Origin: Macrostomum hystrix
Lineage: Eukaryota > Platyhelminthes > Macrostomidae
Direction of reading: 5' to 3'
Assembly: GCA_950097015.1 (NCBI GenBank)
Contig: CATNEN010000032.1
Coordinates: 806,001 to 870,000 of the forward strand
Length of the DNA: 64,000 bases
Positions 43,704 to 53,262 of the stretch are shown piece after piece. The first letter of the stretch is position 1; each line of letters opens with the position of its first letter. The notes under the pieces are model-generated. The model was given only the letters and a program-made list of their open reading frames with translations. It was not told where the DNA came from and did not search any database. The translations under genes and the position numbers were made by a program.

Positions 43704-44372
43704 TTAATAGGTCCAAAACAATAGATAGGGAGTCCGATAGGACTCAACAAAGATCTCTGGTAGGACCATCGAGATCTTGCTCGAGCTTGCGAATCTCGAG
43801 GCGCAGCTTCTTATTGCGCAGTCTGAGATATTCGAGCACCAGAGAATCCTTGTCAAGTTTAGCCGCCTCCTTCTTTCGACGGGGGGTCGGCGGTCCATCA
43901 GCCGAGTCGCCTCTGAGCAGTGCCAGCATTGATGGTTCAGCTGCAGCTTGGTCCAGGCGCAAACTGGGTCCATCGCAATCCACTCCATTAGAAGATCCGC
44001 TACAAGCATCTGTGCGGACACGAGGAATGCTCCCCTCCACCTCGAGCGAGCGAACGACCGGGCTGTTCTTTCCTCCTCCAGAACCAGGCGATCAACGTCT
44101 GTCTCTTTTATGGTCTCGCCTCCCGCTGCGCCTGTCTGACGGCGAGCGTCGATCTTCTTCATTGAAGTTAGGCGAATATTCTTCCATAGAGTATCGCGCA
44201 GATACTCGACAGACTTGCACAGACCGTTTGCCTCCATAGCATCTCGAATCTCTTCCCATGACTTCCTCTTCTTGATCTTCGCTTCGGAGTTGTCCGCGAA
44301 ACTTCCAAATAGGACAGTCTTGCGATCTCGCATCAGACTTAGAAATAATTTATTTTGCTCAACAGAAGCCAT
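43704..44372 (-). pseudogene. Myb/SANT-like protein of H4, one frameshift
   Basis: The ATG at 44372 (MASVEQNKLFLSLMRDRKTV) opens the Myb/SANT-like domain with KKRKSWEEIRDAM and YLRDTLWKNIRLTSMKK. After DVDRLVLE the frame shifts at about 44085. The correct frame continues with PSMLALL, TPRRKKEAAK and the leucine-rich helix EYLRLRNKKLRLEIRKLE. CCATAGAC (complement at 44473-44480) lies 100 bp upstream of the start. A closely related copy, interrupted by mariner, sits in each palindrome arm. Confidence 0.8.
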
Positions 44373-44555
44373 TTGATCTTATTTCTTATTCGAAGCAGCG
44401 CACTTATCAGACGGAAAAGAAGTTTCGCTGGTTCTAAGCTTGTGAGCACCCAAAATCAGCCCCACGGATTTAGTCTATGGCACAACCAAACTGCTAGCTT
44501 AGCAGCGGATATTTAGCAGTGAATCCACGAAACCAAAATTTAGCGACTGCTAAAT

Positions 44556-44702
44556 AGGTGTATTATAACAACCGCCAAATTTCGGTTCTGTGGAAAAGAA
44601 AGTCCGAGACTGCATATAACTGGCCGAGGCGAAGCCGAGGCCGGTTATATGTGGTCGAGGACTTTAGACCATAGAACCGGAATTTGGCGGGTGCTATAAA
44701 AT
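44556..44702. mobile_element. Foldback/hairpin element
   Basis: TATAACAACCGCCAAATTTC on the left faces GGAATTTGGCGGGTGCTATA on the right. The pairing continues through GGTTCTGTGG/CCATAGAACC, AAAGTCC/GGACTTT and CATATAACTGGCC/GGCCGGTTATATG to a centre GAGGCGAAGCCGAGG. It has no coding capacity. It truncates H4. Confidence 0.75.
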
Positions 44703-45829
44703 TTAACCTTTTGAAACAGCAATGCAAAAACAGCAGACTCGGTTGGGCGGGTTGGGGGTGTGGTACCATAGACAGACAAAATTTTATTACGAAGCGAAGA
44801 AAAAATTAAGAAGAGGCTAGACTGATAGTATCTGTGAGCAGAGCAGAAGGACCACTATGCACCCTTCCCATATGATTCACGCGGGAATCCCGTCATGGCC
44901 ACGAGTGTCTTCCCATGCGACATGCAGGCACACGCCGCGTGCCTCCATGTCGCATAGAAAGACATGCGTGCACACACGACGGGAAAACGCGTCTCCCCGT
45001 GAAGTTCTCTCGCGTGAACATGTTGTATGCATGCGTGCATTATTCGCGCTCTATATAATTTATATACGAATCTACATGAGTATTCAATGCATGTTCACAG
45101 GTGCACACAGGCTTTGAACAAAACAGCTACTTCTAGTAGTATTGAATGATCATATGTTTTCTTTAGAAATTGCTGGTCCCTGCGCATTACTTTTATACGT
45201 AGCTTCGCATACTGAGATTGAAATGCATTGCGAATTTTTCTATGCAGTACTTCCAAAACATACGCCCTCTTAATTTACTCCCTATTCGCATAAAAGTACT
45301 TCTTAAAACTTCAGAATTCCACCACAACCAATTGAAAACTAGGAATCTGGAAGTCAAGGTAGAAGAAATAAAACTAAAATGAACAAAACTGACAAAAACG
45401 TAGCAGCAGTACCTGTTTAAATACAAACTTAGTAAATAAATGCCGAATTTGTAAATATTGTAGGGAATATTTTTTACAAACAGAGCTCTATCTTTGTGTA
45501 TTTAAAAGAAGCAGTGTATTGCACATAAGCAAAATGTATCACACGAGAAACATACAATATAGAAAAATATATATATAATGCAACACGCTCGAGTATACAT
45601 ACACGTGATACATGGATCATAATGTAGGATTGTACCATGACTACGTGGCTATCGGGCGGGCTGATATTCGATTATTGCCATAGACGATGTCATTTTGGCC
45701 CGAAAAGTTGGGCCGATAATGGATTATTTTTGTGTATTTTAACGTATTTCAACAAAATAAACAAAACATCCAACAAAGCAGTTAGAGTCCAGAGCCAAAG
45801 CCTAATTTCGCAAAGCGACCTTTTTGCAC
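44703..45829. other. Non-coding interval
   Basis: No gene recognised. CCATAGAC occurs at 44766 and 45678. A stretch rich in CATGC words lies at 44860-45050, with weak internal inverted repeats. Confidence 0.45.
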
Positions 45830-46618
45830 TCACATATAAATGTAACATTTAGCCCCGTTCTTCTCCAAGGCGATCGTCGGGCCGGATTTATCAGGCTGGC
45901 CAATAGTTGTGACGGCAGTTGGAACGCTGGATGACTTTTCGCAGAGTGCTTGTGCTTGATGTCTGACCACGCTCGATGTAGAGGCATATAGACTATCTGT
46001 GATAGCCGAAGACAATGCGCGCTTCTGGGCCACTGTTGTCCGCTTTGTATAACGGACAACACTATCCACCTTTTTGTGCCCAGAGACGGTTTGAATCGCT
46101 TCGGCACTGAATCCAGCAGAAGACAGGTTTGTTATGGTTGTTGCGCGGATCGAATGGTTGGTGTAGTCCCGCGAGAGCCTGGCCGCTTTCGAGATCGTCT
46201 TCATCATGCTGGCCAATGTGTTCTTGCCCAATACATCTTTTGGGCAATACCATGCTCCATTCTGCCACTTGACGGCAGGCCTGGGAAACAGAGAGCCGTT
46301 CTCAGATGGAAGCTTCGAAAGATACAGTTTGATCGCTTCAACTGGGCACACAGATTTGTCTTGCACAGGAAAAATCCCAATCTCGCGATTGGACCGAGGG
46401 GCATCGGCGGACACACACTTTTCTTTCTTTTCTTTCTGCAAGTCAACGCACGTCATACCTCCGGTGGATTCCCGCAGAATGACATCTTTTTTCTCAAGCG
46501 CTCGAATCCATTCACGTCCACGAAAGGCAAAGTGTGAGCTCAGGACAAAGAAGACTTCCTGTTGCAGTTTCTGTGGCGAGCTCCGGTCGAAGTACGCATG
46601 CAACAACGCCAAATCTTT
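45830..46618 (-). pseudogene. Crypton/DUF3504-type tyrosine recombinase, N-terminus missing
   Basis: The frame starts without an ATG at the edge of a hairpin element (DLALLHAYFDRSSPQKL). It contains FRGREWIRALEKKD (first Arg), YTNHSIRATTI (His-x-x-Arg), TVSGHKKVDSVVRY (His/Lys and Tyr nucleophile) and a C-terminal tail ending EKNGAKCYIYM. This is the DUF3504/Crypton-derived catalytic domain. The N-terminal half is absent, apparently lost where the hairpin element and palindrome arm begin. The remaining 260 residues have no stop. Confidence 0.78.
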
Positions 46619-46627
46619 ATTAATAGT

Positions 46628-46726
46628 ATATTATTACCCAGGCTTTCAGGGCGATAATGGGAAAGCCAGAGGGCGCCGAAGGCGCCCGAGGGATTTCTCA
46701 TTATCGCCCGCAAAGCCTGGGTAATA
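46628..46726. mobile_element. Foldback/hairpin element
   Basis: ATTACCCAGGCTTTCAGGGC...GATAATGGGAAAGCC faces its complement GGATTTCTCATTATCGCCC...AAAGCCTGGGTAAT around GGGCGCCGAAGGCGCCC. CCATAGAC (46737-46744) and the start of the palindrome arm (46745) follow directly. There is no coding capacity. Confidence 0.8.
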
Positions 46727-46744
46727 CTGTGATTGTACCATAGA

Positions 46745-47889
46745 CTTATTTTCTGCAGGCCCTCGACCATCAGTCTGCAGATGTCGCCGCCGCCGGGCCA
46801 GTCGGCGGTAGCCAGCCCGCCGGTGCCGCGGCTTCCTGTTGCTGCCGACGCTGCTAGGCGAATGTCCCAGTTTCGCGCGGCTCGTCGGAGGCCGCCATAA
46901 CTCACCCGCCGCTATTGATTTTATAACAAAATATTTATAGAACAAAAAATTCGAACTAGTAAACGATGACCCTAACCAAAATCCGACTGAAGGAAATGTA
47001 ATGTTTACTGCAATGTCCAAACTTTGTCCCTACGAGTACTACTCGCTGTGACCAGCCGTTAATTGCTGAAGATACGAGTATATTTAGTTGCTTAACTTTT
47101 CATTGGCTGCATTTTAGAAATCGAAAGGTGTCCCAGATGCAACTTATGAAGTAGACTGCAACTTTTTCAAAGATGTTGTTGTCATATTTGTTGTTCGAAT
47201 GTTACAAGTATGCTTCGGCCGTCGCTTGCTCAAACGGATACGGCACCTATGCAGATCCTAATGAACAGTAGCACTTTCTTAAGCAAATAATTTACTAACT
47301 TTGCTTTGTATGCTTTTTGTTTCGACTTGAAATTTTCGAATGTGGAATTTGCCGCAGAGAGCGAAGCTAAGTAGGAGTGCCGTCAATTATTGAGCCAGTG
47401 ACATGGTCAATGGCCGGTTTTTTCCAGGGCTTTTCCACCAATGGCCCACCCGAGGAATTTCTGTTTGCGACTTTATTCCAGCCAATTAGAGAGCTCTGTT
47501 GAGCCGCAGCCAATAGTAACCGCTAGCTGGCGGGGAGGGGTCCAAAACGGCTATATTAGTACACACGCGACACCTCCAAGTCCAGACTTCGGGCCTGAGC
47601 TGAGAATACTCTTGGAGAAGTAGATCGCTCCTGACTTTATTAAACTAGGAAATGTTAGGATCACAAATTATCTCCAAAGGCGTTCGTCTCGTTCAGTGTG
47701 GAAGGATTTCCACAGCACTTGTCTGATGTCTCGACTTTTTCGGTGTTAATTAGTAGTATGGGATACTATGGCACTGCGGCAGTAGCACTGGCGATATAGG
47801 CTATACTCCGAAAGCCCGTTATAAGTTAAGCGAGGAGTCATCTGGCTCAAGCGACTGCCAGAGGACTGCACGCAGGACATCCTGAGACG
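46745..47889. other. Outer part of left arm, no gene recognised
   Basis: GC-rich for 175 bp (CCGCCGCCGGGCC...), then AT-rich. Short open frames have no recognised motif. Mirrored at 62264-63407. Confidence 0.5.
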
Positions 47890-48604
47890 GCTAAGTCGAT
47901 TGACTGCCGTTTTTTTCTATTCTACTCGAGCTGGCCTGGAATCTGACTCCATCTTCATGGACGTGCGACTTTGAGCGAACGCAAATCAATGCGATTCGCC
48001 AGGTTTCTGAGATTAAACTATCTGGCTGCCTGTTCCACTTAAGCCAGTGTGTCTATCGAAAGTCTGTATCCGAAGGACTCAAGCAGCAGTTGGAGCAGGT
48101 GGACCCTTCTTTTCATGCTGGTGCAGACTGCTACGGCTGCGTTTGAATAGTTCACTCACTTTGCTTCCCGACTTTGCTGATGCACTGGACACAGTCAAAG
48201 ACTACTTCGAGGATCAATGGATCGGCCGACTAGCTGTCCAAAATGTTCAGATTCAGAGGCGGCAACCAAAGTTTCTTCTGACATCATTGAATGTCCGGGA
48301 CCGCACTCTTAATGGCATGCACCGAACGAATAACTCGGTCGAGGGGTGGCATCGACGGCTACAGAGTGCTCTGCAGTGCAACAAGCCACACCTTTTTAAA
48401 CTCATAAACAAATTGAAGGAGGAATGCGATTATCAAAAGCTGCTTATGCAGCGCGCCAACGCCAACGGTGGAGGTCCACCTAAACACCGGAAGTATGCTC
48501 AAAGCGACGCACATGTGCTGCGCATTACCCAATTATGGGCCGTGACTATCCGGTACGTGACTTTCTTCGAGGAATTGCGCACCACATTAAGAAGTGAGTG
48601 TTAA
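47890..48604 (+). pseudogene. MULE-type transposase remnant (left arm)
   Basis: Conserved MULE blocks in order: FERTQINAIRQV and LSGCLFHLSQCVYRKSVSEGL, then after a frameshift near 48150 LPDFADALDTVKDYFED, RTNNSVEGWHRRLQSAL and KLINKLKEECDYQ. GCLFHL with the following VEGWHR is typical of animal MULEs with a MULE transposase domain. The N-terminal catalytic Asp region is missing. In this arm a run of seven T near 47911 adds a further frame break that the right arm lacks. No terminal repeats were found. The product would be inactive. Confidence 0.75.
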
Positions 48605-48984
48605 GGGACTGATTGACACATTAGTTGAATCGAATAATTTACTTTCTACTATTTTGGTTGGTCCATTTCTTTTACTTTGCATCATTTATTCATATTAAAA
48701 AGTGGGGGTCTGTATAAAAGCTGGCGCCTGCACTTGCACAACTTGCAGAAATTCATATAAATTCATACTTGTTCTTACAGCAGTGTCATTGCTGGTGCCA
48801 GCTTTAATTCAGACCAAACTTTTGAGGGGTATTGATGTTGAAATAAACTGACTAGCTAAAAAACAAGATTTGTTCTAATTAAAAAGTTGCTGAAAGGTAT
48901 TTTTATTGTAAAAAAGTTTTGTAAATACTTTCTACTATAGATATCATATCTGTATCACCAAGTAATTCCAATTCCGCATTTGTA
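48605..48984. other. Non-coding spacer
   Basis: AT-rich DNA between the MULE and LINE remnants, containing an imperfect inverted pair AAAGCTGGCGCC (about 48717) and GGTGCCAGCTTT (about 48795). Mirrored at 61170-61549. Confidence 0.5.
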
Positions 48985-49510
48985 CAGGAGCTAGCTCTCC
49001 ATCGCTCGTCTGCTTCGCGCTGGAGTCCCGCAAAGGGGCGTTCTTTCGCCGCTCCTTTTCGCCTTCTACCTGGCTGATCTCCCAGTTCCGGATGTCAAGC
49101 TCATTAAGTACGCCGATGATCTCTCCATCTGCGCTTGCTTTTATCTTGTTCATCGCATCCTGCTTATCCTGCAACCCTACGTTGATACGCTGTGCCGCTA
49201 CATCAGCAAATATCTGCAAATTTCACCTGGCAAATCAACCGCCACTGTCTTCACCACCACCACCCATAAATTCCGCCTGGCGCCGCCATTTTTTGCTCGA
49301 TTGGCAATTCAATCGATTTTGTCACTAATCCTAAGATCCTCGGAGTATCCGAAGATCCATCCTTCCACCCCCTCCTTAGGTTCCAAGAGCACGTGAAAGC
49401 CACGTCTAATGAAAGGAAGTTATTTCGACTCAAACGCTTTTTGTACTTTTCCAATGCATTTGCGCTTCGCATACTTTCCGCCCGACGCACTTTGCGATAC
49501 GCCATTTGCT
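48985..49510 (+). pseudogene. LINE reverse-transcriptase fragment (left arm)
   Basis: One plus-strand frame reads RLLRAGVPQRGVLSPLLFAF, then LADLPVPDVKLIKYADDLSI with the YADD catalytic motif at 49109-49120. ISPGKSTATVFTTTTHKFRL, the next LINE block, follows. The GVPQ-SVLSPLLF and YADD blocks are typical of Jockey/RTE-like non-LTR retrotransposons. 5' and 3' parts are missing. The following HVKATSNERKLFRLKRF lies in another frame. No poly-A tail is seen. Confidence 0.75.
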
Positions 49511-49671
49511 GCAAACGCGAAAGCCAATGAGAGCTCAAGACCATGCTGTTGTTGTGCGTGCCCAACCCCCCCCGAGGCCTGTGCCAGTTTTCTCTCTCTC
49601 TTTCTCTTGTCCCTTGCTTGCGCCCATCCGCCGTGTGCTGACCCAGCACAATGGACCATGCGCAATGATAG

Positions 49672-49746
49672 ATTGTATGGTATGCGGCTGAGTGGAATAA
49701 TGGCCGAATCACGGCCATTATTCCACTAAGCCACATACCATACAAG
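49672..49746. mobile_element. Small hairpin element (left arm)
   Basis: TTGTATGGTATGCGGCTGAG and its near complement frame GTGGAATAATGGCC-GAATCAC-GGCCATTATTCCAC. The GGAATAATGGCC word is shared with the ends of the neighbouring Crypton-like element, so it may be a deletion derivative of related ends. Mirrored at 60408-60482. Confidence 0.7.
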
Positions 49747-49976
49747 TGCATTGACCAACTTCCCCACTCAGAACCAATAATCATGATTGTTCAACGGTAG
49801 ACGGATGTCTATGGCCACGCCAGGCCACGCCAAACAGATTGGCCTTTTTGACTTTATTTTAGGCAAAAACGAATTGAAACGATTTGAAACAATTAGCGCA
49901 ATTGAAACAGTAACGCAACTGACAGCAGCATGTGCTGCACTCCCTCTGTCCATTGTCAAAATACAGATGCAGATGC

Positions 49977-50260
49977 TCAGTGGGGCTCCTGGGGCGGTCC
50001 GATCGTGAAAGTGCAGTTGGTGAAACTGCAGTCACCAAATACCGCAGCGTAGTTGCGGCCCGTAACGCTGACGGCTCTGTTGCTCACGTTGCTAGTCGCA
50101 CTTGACACCACCCGTGGGGCGGGCTCCGATTCGCCCTCCACATGCCGGACCAGTGCGTCGCTCACAGACGTTGCCAGATCCCTCATCGTGCGATCTCGCT
50201 TGCGTGACAGGTACCGTCGCACGGTTCAGACTGTTCAGGCTTGGGGCTTCTACTCTTGCC
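49977..50260 (-). pseudogene. Tyrosine-recombinase C-terminal fragment (left arm)
   Basis: VRRYLSRKRDRTMRDLATSV resembles VRRYLARKRDRAVFKASTAV of the neighbouring Crypton-like gene and so contains the Tyr-nucleophile region. A C-terminal FGDCSFTNCTFTIG follows, a tail type also common in DUF3504 proteins. It lies in the opposite orientation to the gene at 50664. The upstream part is lost. Mirrored at 59894-60177 on the plus strand. Confidence 0.6.
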
Positions 50261-50519
50261 TTCCTTCCTTCCTTCCATCCTTCCGTCAGCTTTAGCCAAT
50301 GTCTTTTTGTCTATGGTCCATCCTTCTCCTCTGCCCAGCCAATCCTCACGAACACGAACTTCGCCACTCGTGACAATTTCTTATTGTCTATCTCGGCAAC
50401 CGCATACACACAACTTACATTGTATGTACACTTTCACTCAGCGCGCAGTCATTATTCCACACTTTTGCGGCCATTATTCCACACTTTTCAAGTGCCATTA
50501 ATCCAGACTTTCCTCCTGA

Positions 50520-50575
50520 CCATAGACTAAACGTTGCTCGCTATGTTGTCTGCAGAGGTTACTTGGGCCATAGAC
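50520..50575 (+). promoter_or_regulatory. Pair of CCATAGAC motifs upstream of the Crypton-like gene
   Basis: Copies at 50520-50527 and 50568-50575 lie 136 and 88 bp before the ATG at 50664. The first also belongs to the inverted terminal sequence of the element. Confidence 0.3.
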
Positions 50576-50663
50576 AGAAAACTTGCAATATGGATGTCTA
50601 TTTCTCATCACTCTTGACATGTTAAGGGACGCGTTTTTGTAGCTTCCCACTCCTGTGAACGAA

Positions 50664-52030
50664 ATGCCGGCGCTTATCAATTGGAAAAATCTACCGGTCG
50701 ACGCGCTAAACGGTGTCAAGATGGACGAGCTGCAACTTTTGTCGGAGATAAGCATGCATGGAGAACATAACGATTACCAGGCCCTGAGTGATTTCATTAA
50801 GTGGCTTGAGAACGATCATGGCACTGAAGAACTGCCCGAACTTCCGGAGGTGGCGGGCGACGACATGGACCTGAGTTCGAGAATGGATGGCGTAGAAATT
50901 CAGTCACTGCCAAAGTCAACTGTGGACCAGATGAATCGGCATGGGCAGGCTTTCGTGAAGTTTCTCTCTGAGACAACCGAGGAGTCGCCTGTGACGATGG
51001 AAGTGTGGAAGCTGAATGAGTACTTGCGCTATTATTATTTCGGTCTGCAGAGGACGGACGGTGAAAAGTATTCGCCATCAAGTCTTGTGTGCATTAGAGC
51101 TGGGATACACCGGTACTTTAACCTAATTCTGAAGCGCTCTATCAACTTCATTGGCGGAGAAGAGTTTGCGAGCTCCAATCGCATGCTAAGAGTGAAGGTG
51201 AGGGAATTCCACAATGCTGGAGGCGCTACCAAGCAATTTGAGGCTATCGAGGAAGCTGATCTAACAAAGTTGCGAGCATATTTCGATGGAAGTACCGCTG
51301 AGAAGTTGCAGGATGGGAATTGTTCACCATTATGTACGTTTTTGGAGAGCGTGGGCAAGAGCACATGCCGGCACTGAAGGCAGCAAACAGTCTGTTGATG
51401 AAGGTGGATGCTGATGGCAGACCCTATATGTCGCTTCCAATACTGCCTACGAAGAATCAAAGTTCCGATCCTACGCGTTGTATGGACGACAGCTCGAAGC
51501 AAGCTAGGCTGTATGGGAAGCAGCTGGACCTGGTGAATAAATACATTTCGCTGCTCCTATCGGATCGCAAGGACGACTGCTTGTTCCCAAGAGCACTACC
51601 GAATGACAAGACGACAGGTTGTCTGCGTTTCTCATCTCAGCAGGTACGTGGCATCAATTGGTTCACCTCACTGATGAAACGGCTTAGCAAGCAGTATAGT
51701 CTATCTCGAGAGTATACAAATCATTGCATACGGGTGACGCGAATCGCGGACTTGCACGAGACTGGCCATGGAATGAACGATATCATGTGCATCACCGGTC
51801 AGAAGAGCGAAAGAACGGTGCGCCGATATCTAGCAAGGAAGCGCGACCGCGCAGTTTTTAAAGCGTCGACGGCTGTAAGCGGCGCCTTAGAGCGTCCTAT
51901 CGAGGTTCCCAAGCAATCGAACGGCGTAAAAATGTCGTGCATTGAGACAGGTGTCGACGGTATCTCACCTGTCGAAGTCAAGCCGGCTAATGAAGTGCAT
52001 CTTTCAAGTGGTAAGTTTATGAGTAATTAA
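50664..52030 (+). pseudogene. Crypton-like tyrosine recombinase (left arm), one frameshift
   Basis: The ATG at 50664 (MPALINWKNLPVDALNGVKM) is preferred over an upstream GTG. The N-terminal half includes an acidic linker and a DUF3504-like core-binding part (LNEYLRYYYFGLQRTDGEKY, IRAGIHRYFNLIL). Near 51315 the frame shifts. The catalytic half follows with YVFGERGQEHMPALKA (first Arg), YTNHCIRVTRIADLHETGHG (His-x-x-Arg) and TGQKSERTVRRYLARKRDR (Lys and Tyr nucleophile). It ends HLSSGKFMSN. Both arms share the frameshift, so it predates the palindrome. Only this single lesion is evident. Confidence 0.78.
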
Positions 52031-52387
52031 ATGAATGTTTATTTATCAGAAAATGTTTGTCGGTGAATAAATGTTCCTTTGGTGTCAAAACAGTTTCGCT
52101 TTCAATTATTGCAGTGATGAACACCCAGGCCCAAGTGTCTCGTATTTTCGAAAAATTGCCGGTTTGAAAACTGCACGTTTAATTTCGGGGTGAGTAAGTA
52201 ATAGGCGTCTTTGACATGTGCAGTAACGTTGATAGGCAGTGACATTCAATTGCTCCTGTTCTGGTTTTGTGTTCATGGTTATTTAATGCATGGATGAATG
52301 TCGCTTTCTGCAAGCTAAAAGAGCCTACGAGCAAGCAAATGAATGCAAAATAGAAAAATGCATGCAATCGGAGCTTCTCTGCTAGTA

Positions 52388-52499
52388 ATCTATGGCAAAA
52401 ACTGTGTCAAAGCGTCAAGCAAGTGAATCCTTCAAGCACGCATTTCAGTACATGCTTTTCTTGTTTGACGCTTTGACACAGTTTTTGCCATAGACTACT
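52388..52499. mobile_element. Foldback element (left arm)
   Basis: CTATGGCAAAAACTGTGTCA...GCGTCAA on the left faces TTGACGCTTTGACACAGTTT...GCCATAG on the right, about 37 bp per arm around a 35-40 bp centre. It is nested in the 3' non-coding part of the Crypton-like element. Mirrored at 57655-57766. The right repeat contains CCATAGAC (52488). Confidence 0.8.
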
Positions 52500-52728
52500 A
52501 GCCGTGAGGCCCCGATTCAGTTGGATTCAATTTCTTGCTCGTAGGTTCTACTAGCTCGAAAAATGCAATAAAATAAATTATATCGTTTCAGTTATATTTT
52601 CATCCATGGTTTATTAGTTAAAATATACTGATGGACTCTTTTGTCTATGGAAAGTTCCAAAAGTGTGGAATAATGGCCTAAATGAAATTTCATTGCGTCT
52701 GAGGGAAAGTATACATACAATGCGCAAT

Positions 52729-53262
52729 GGACCGATTTTATGAAGCACTGCTAAGTTAGCAGTTAGCAGCAGCTATTTAGCAGTCGCTAAATTTTTGGTT
52801 TCATGGATTCACTGCTAAATATCCGCTGCTAAGCTAGCAGTTTGGTTGTGCCATAGACTAAATCCGTGGGGCTGATCTCAATCTCAATCAATCTTCCCCC
52901 CGTTCCTCATGAGCATTAGAACCAGCGAAACTTCTTTTCCGTCTGATAAGTGCGCTGCTTCGAATAAGAAATAAGATCAAATGGCTTCTGTTGAGCAAAA
53001 TAAATTATTTCTAAGTCTGATGCGAGATCGCAAGACTGTCCTATTTAGAAGTTTCGCAGACAACTCCGAAGCGAAGATCAAGTAGAGGAAGTCATGGGAA
53101 GAGATTCGAGATGCTATGGAGGCAAACGGTCTGTGCAAGTCTGTCGAGTATCTGCGCAGAATATTCTCTATTCTCTATTCTCTATCGAAGAATATTCGCC
53201 TAACATCTATGAAGAAGATCGACGCTCGCCGTCTGACAGGCGCAGCGGGAGGTGAGACCATA
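52729..53262 (+). pseudogene. Harbinger H5: left end and Myb-gene fragment (left arm)
   Basis: The end GGACCGATTTTATGAAGCAC with TAGCAG-type repeats is followed by CCATAGAC (52851) and the ATG at 52981 (MASVEQNKLFLSLMRDRKTV), a close relative of the H4 Myb gene. An in-frame TAG interrupts AKIK-RKSWEEIRDAM. A TTCTCTATTCTCTA microsatellite-like expansion replaces part of YLRDTLWKNIR. The mariner is inserted at a TA (53261-53262), in GAGACCATA, which is uninterrupted in H4. Mirrored at 56892-57425. Confidence 0.8.

Larger units (their letters stand above)
40619..44552. mobile_element. Harbinger element H4, interrupted by I2 and right-truncated
   Basis: Left end GTACCGATTTCATGAAGCAC after CAG, followed by TAGCAGCTGCTA-type repeats and a second GGTTTCATG. 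Element I2 (40742-42237) sits inside this left arm, and the Harbinger sequence resumes at 42240 (GCAGTCTGCTAAGG). It encodes a convergent transposase (+) and Myb protein (-). The right arm (from 44480: AACCAAACTGCTAGCTTAGC) is cut at about 44552 by a hairpin element. The intact version of this arm is seen in inverted form at 52729-52850. Confidence 0.75.
50418..52724 (+). mobile_element. Crypton-like element with inverted terminal sequences (left arm)
   Basis: The left flank ATTGTATGTACACTTTCACT is followed by three copies of a CATTATTCCACACTTTT word (50450, 50472, degenerate 50495) and CCATAGAC (50520). The right flank, read on the minus strand, gives ATTGTATGTATACTTTCCCT, then GGCCATTATTCCACACTTTT and CCATAGAC (complement of 52643-52650). 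The inverted match therefore spans roughly 80-110 bp on each side of a tyrosine-recombinase gene. Cryptons usually lack terminal inverted repeats, so this could be a variant or two flanking small elements. A hairpin is nested at 52388-52499. Confidence 0.5.

Noticed and set aside
46737-46744. CCATAGAC as a promoter motif of the recombinase fragment at 46618
   Set aside because: That gene has lost its N-terminus at the hairpin, so no start codon is present and the distance is meaningless.
49092-49328. Plus-strand frame starting MSSSLSTPM as a gene
   Set aside because: A neighbouring frame contains the GVPQ and YADD blocks of a LINE reverse transcriptase. This one is a shadow.
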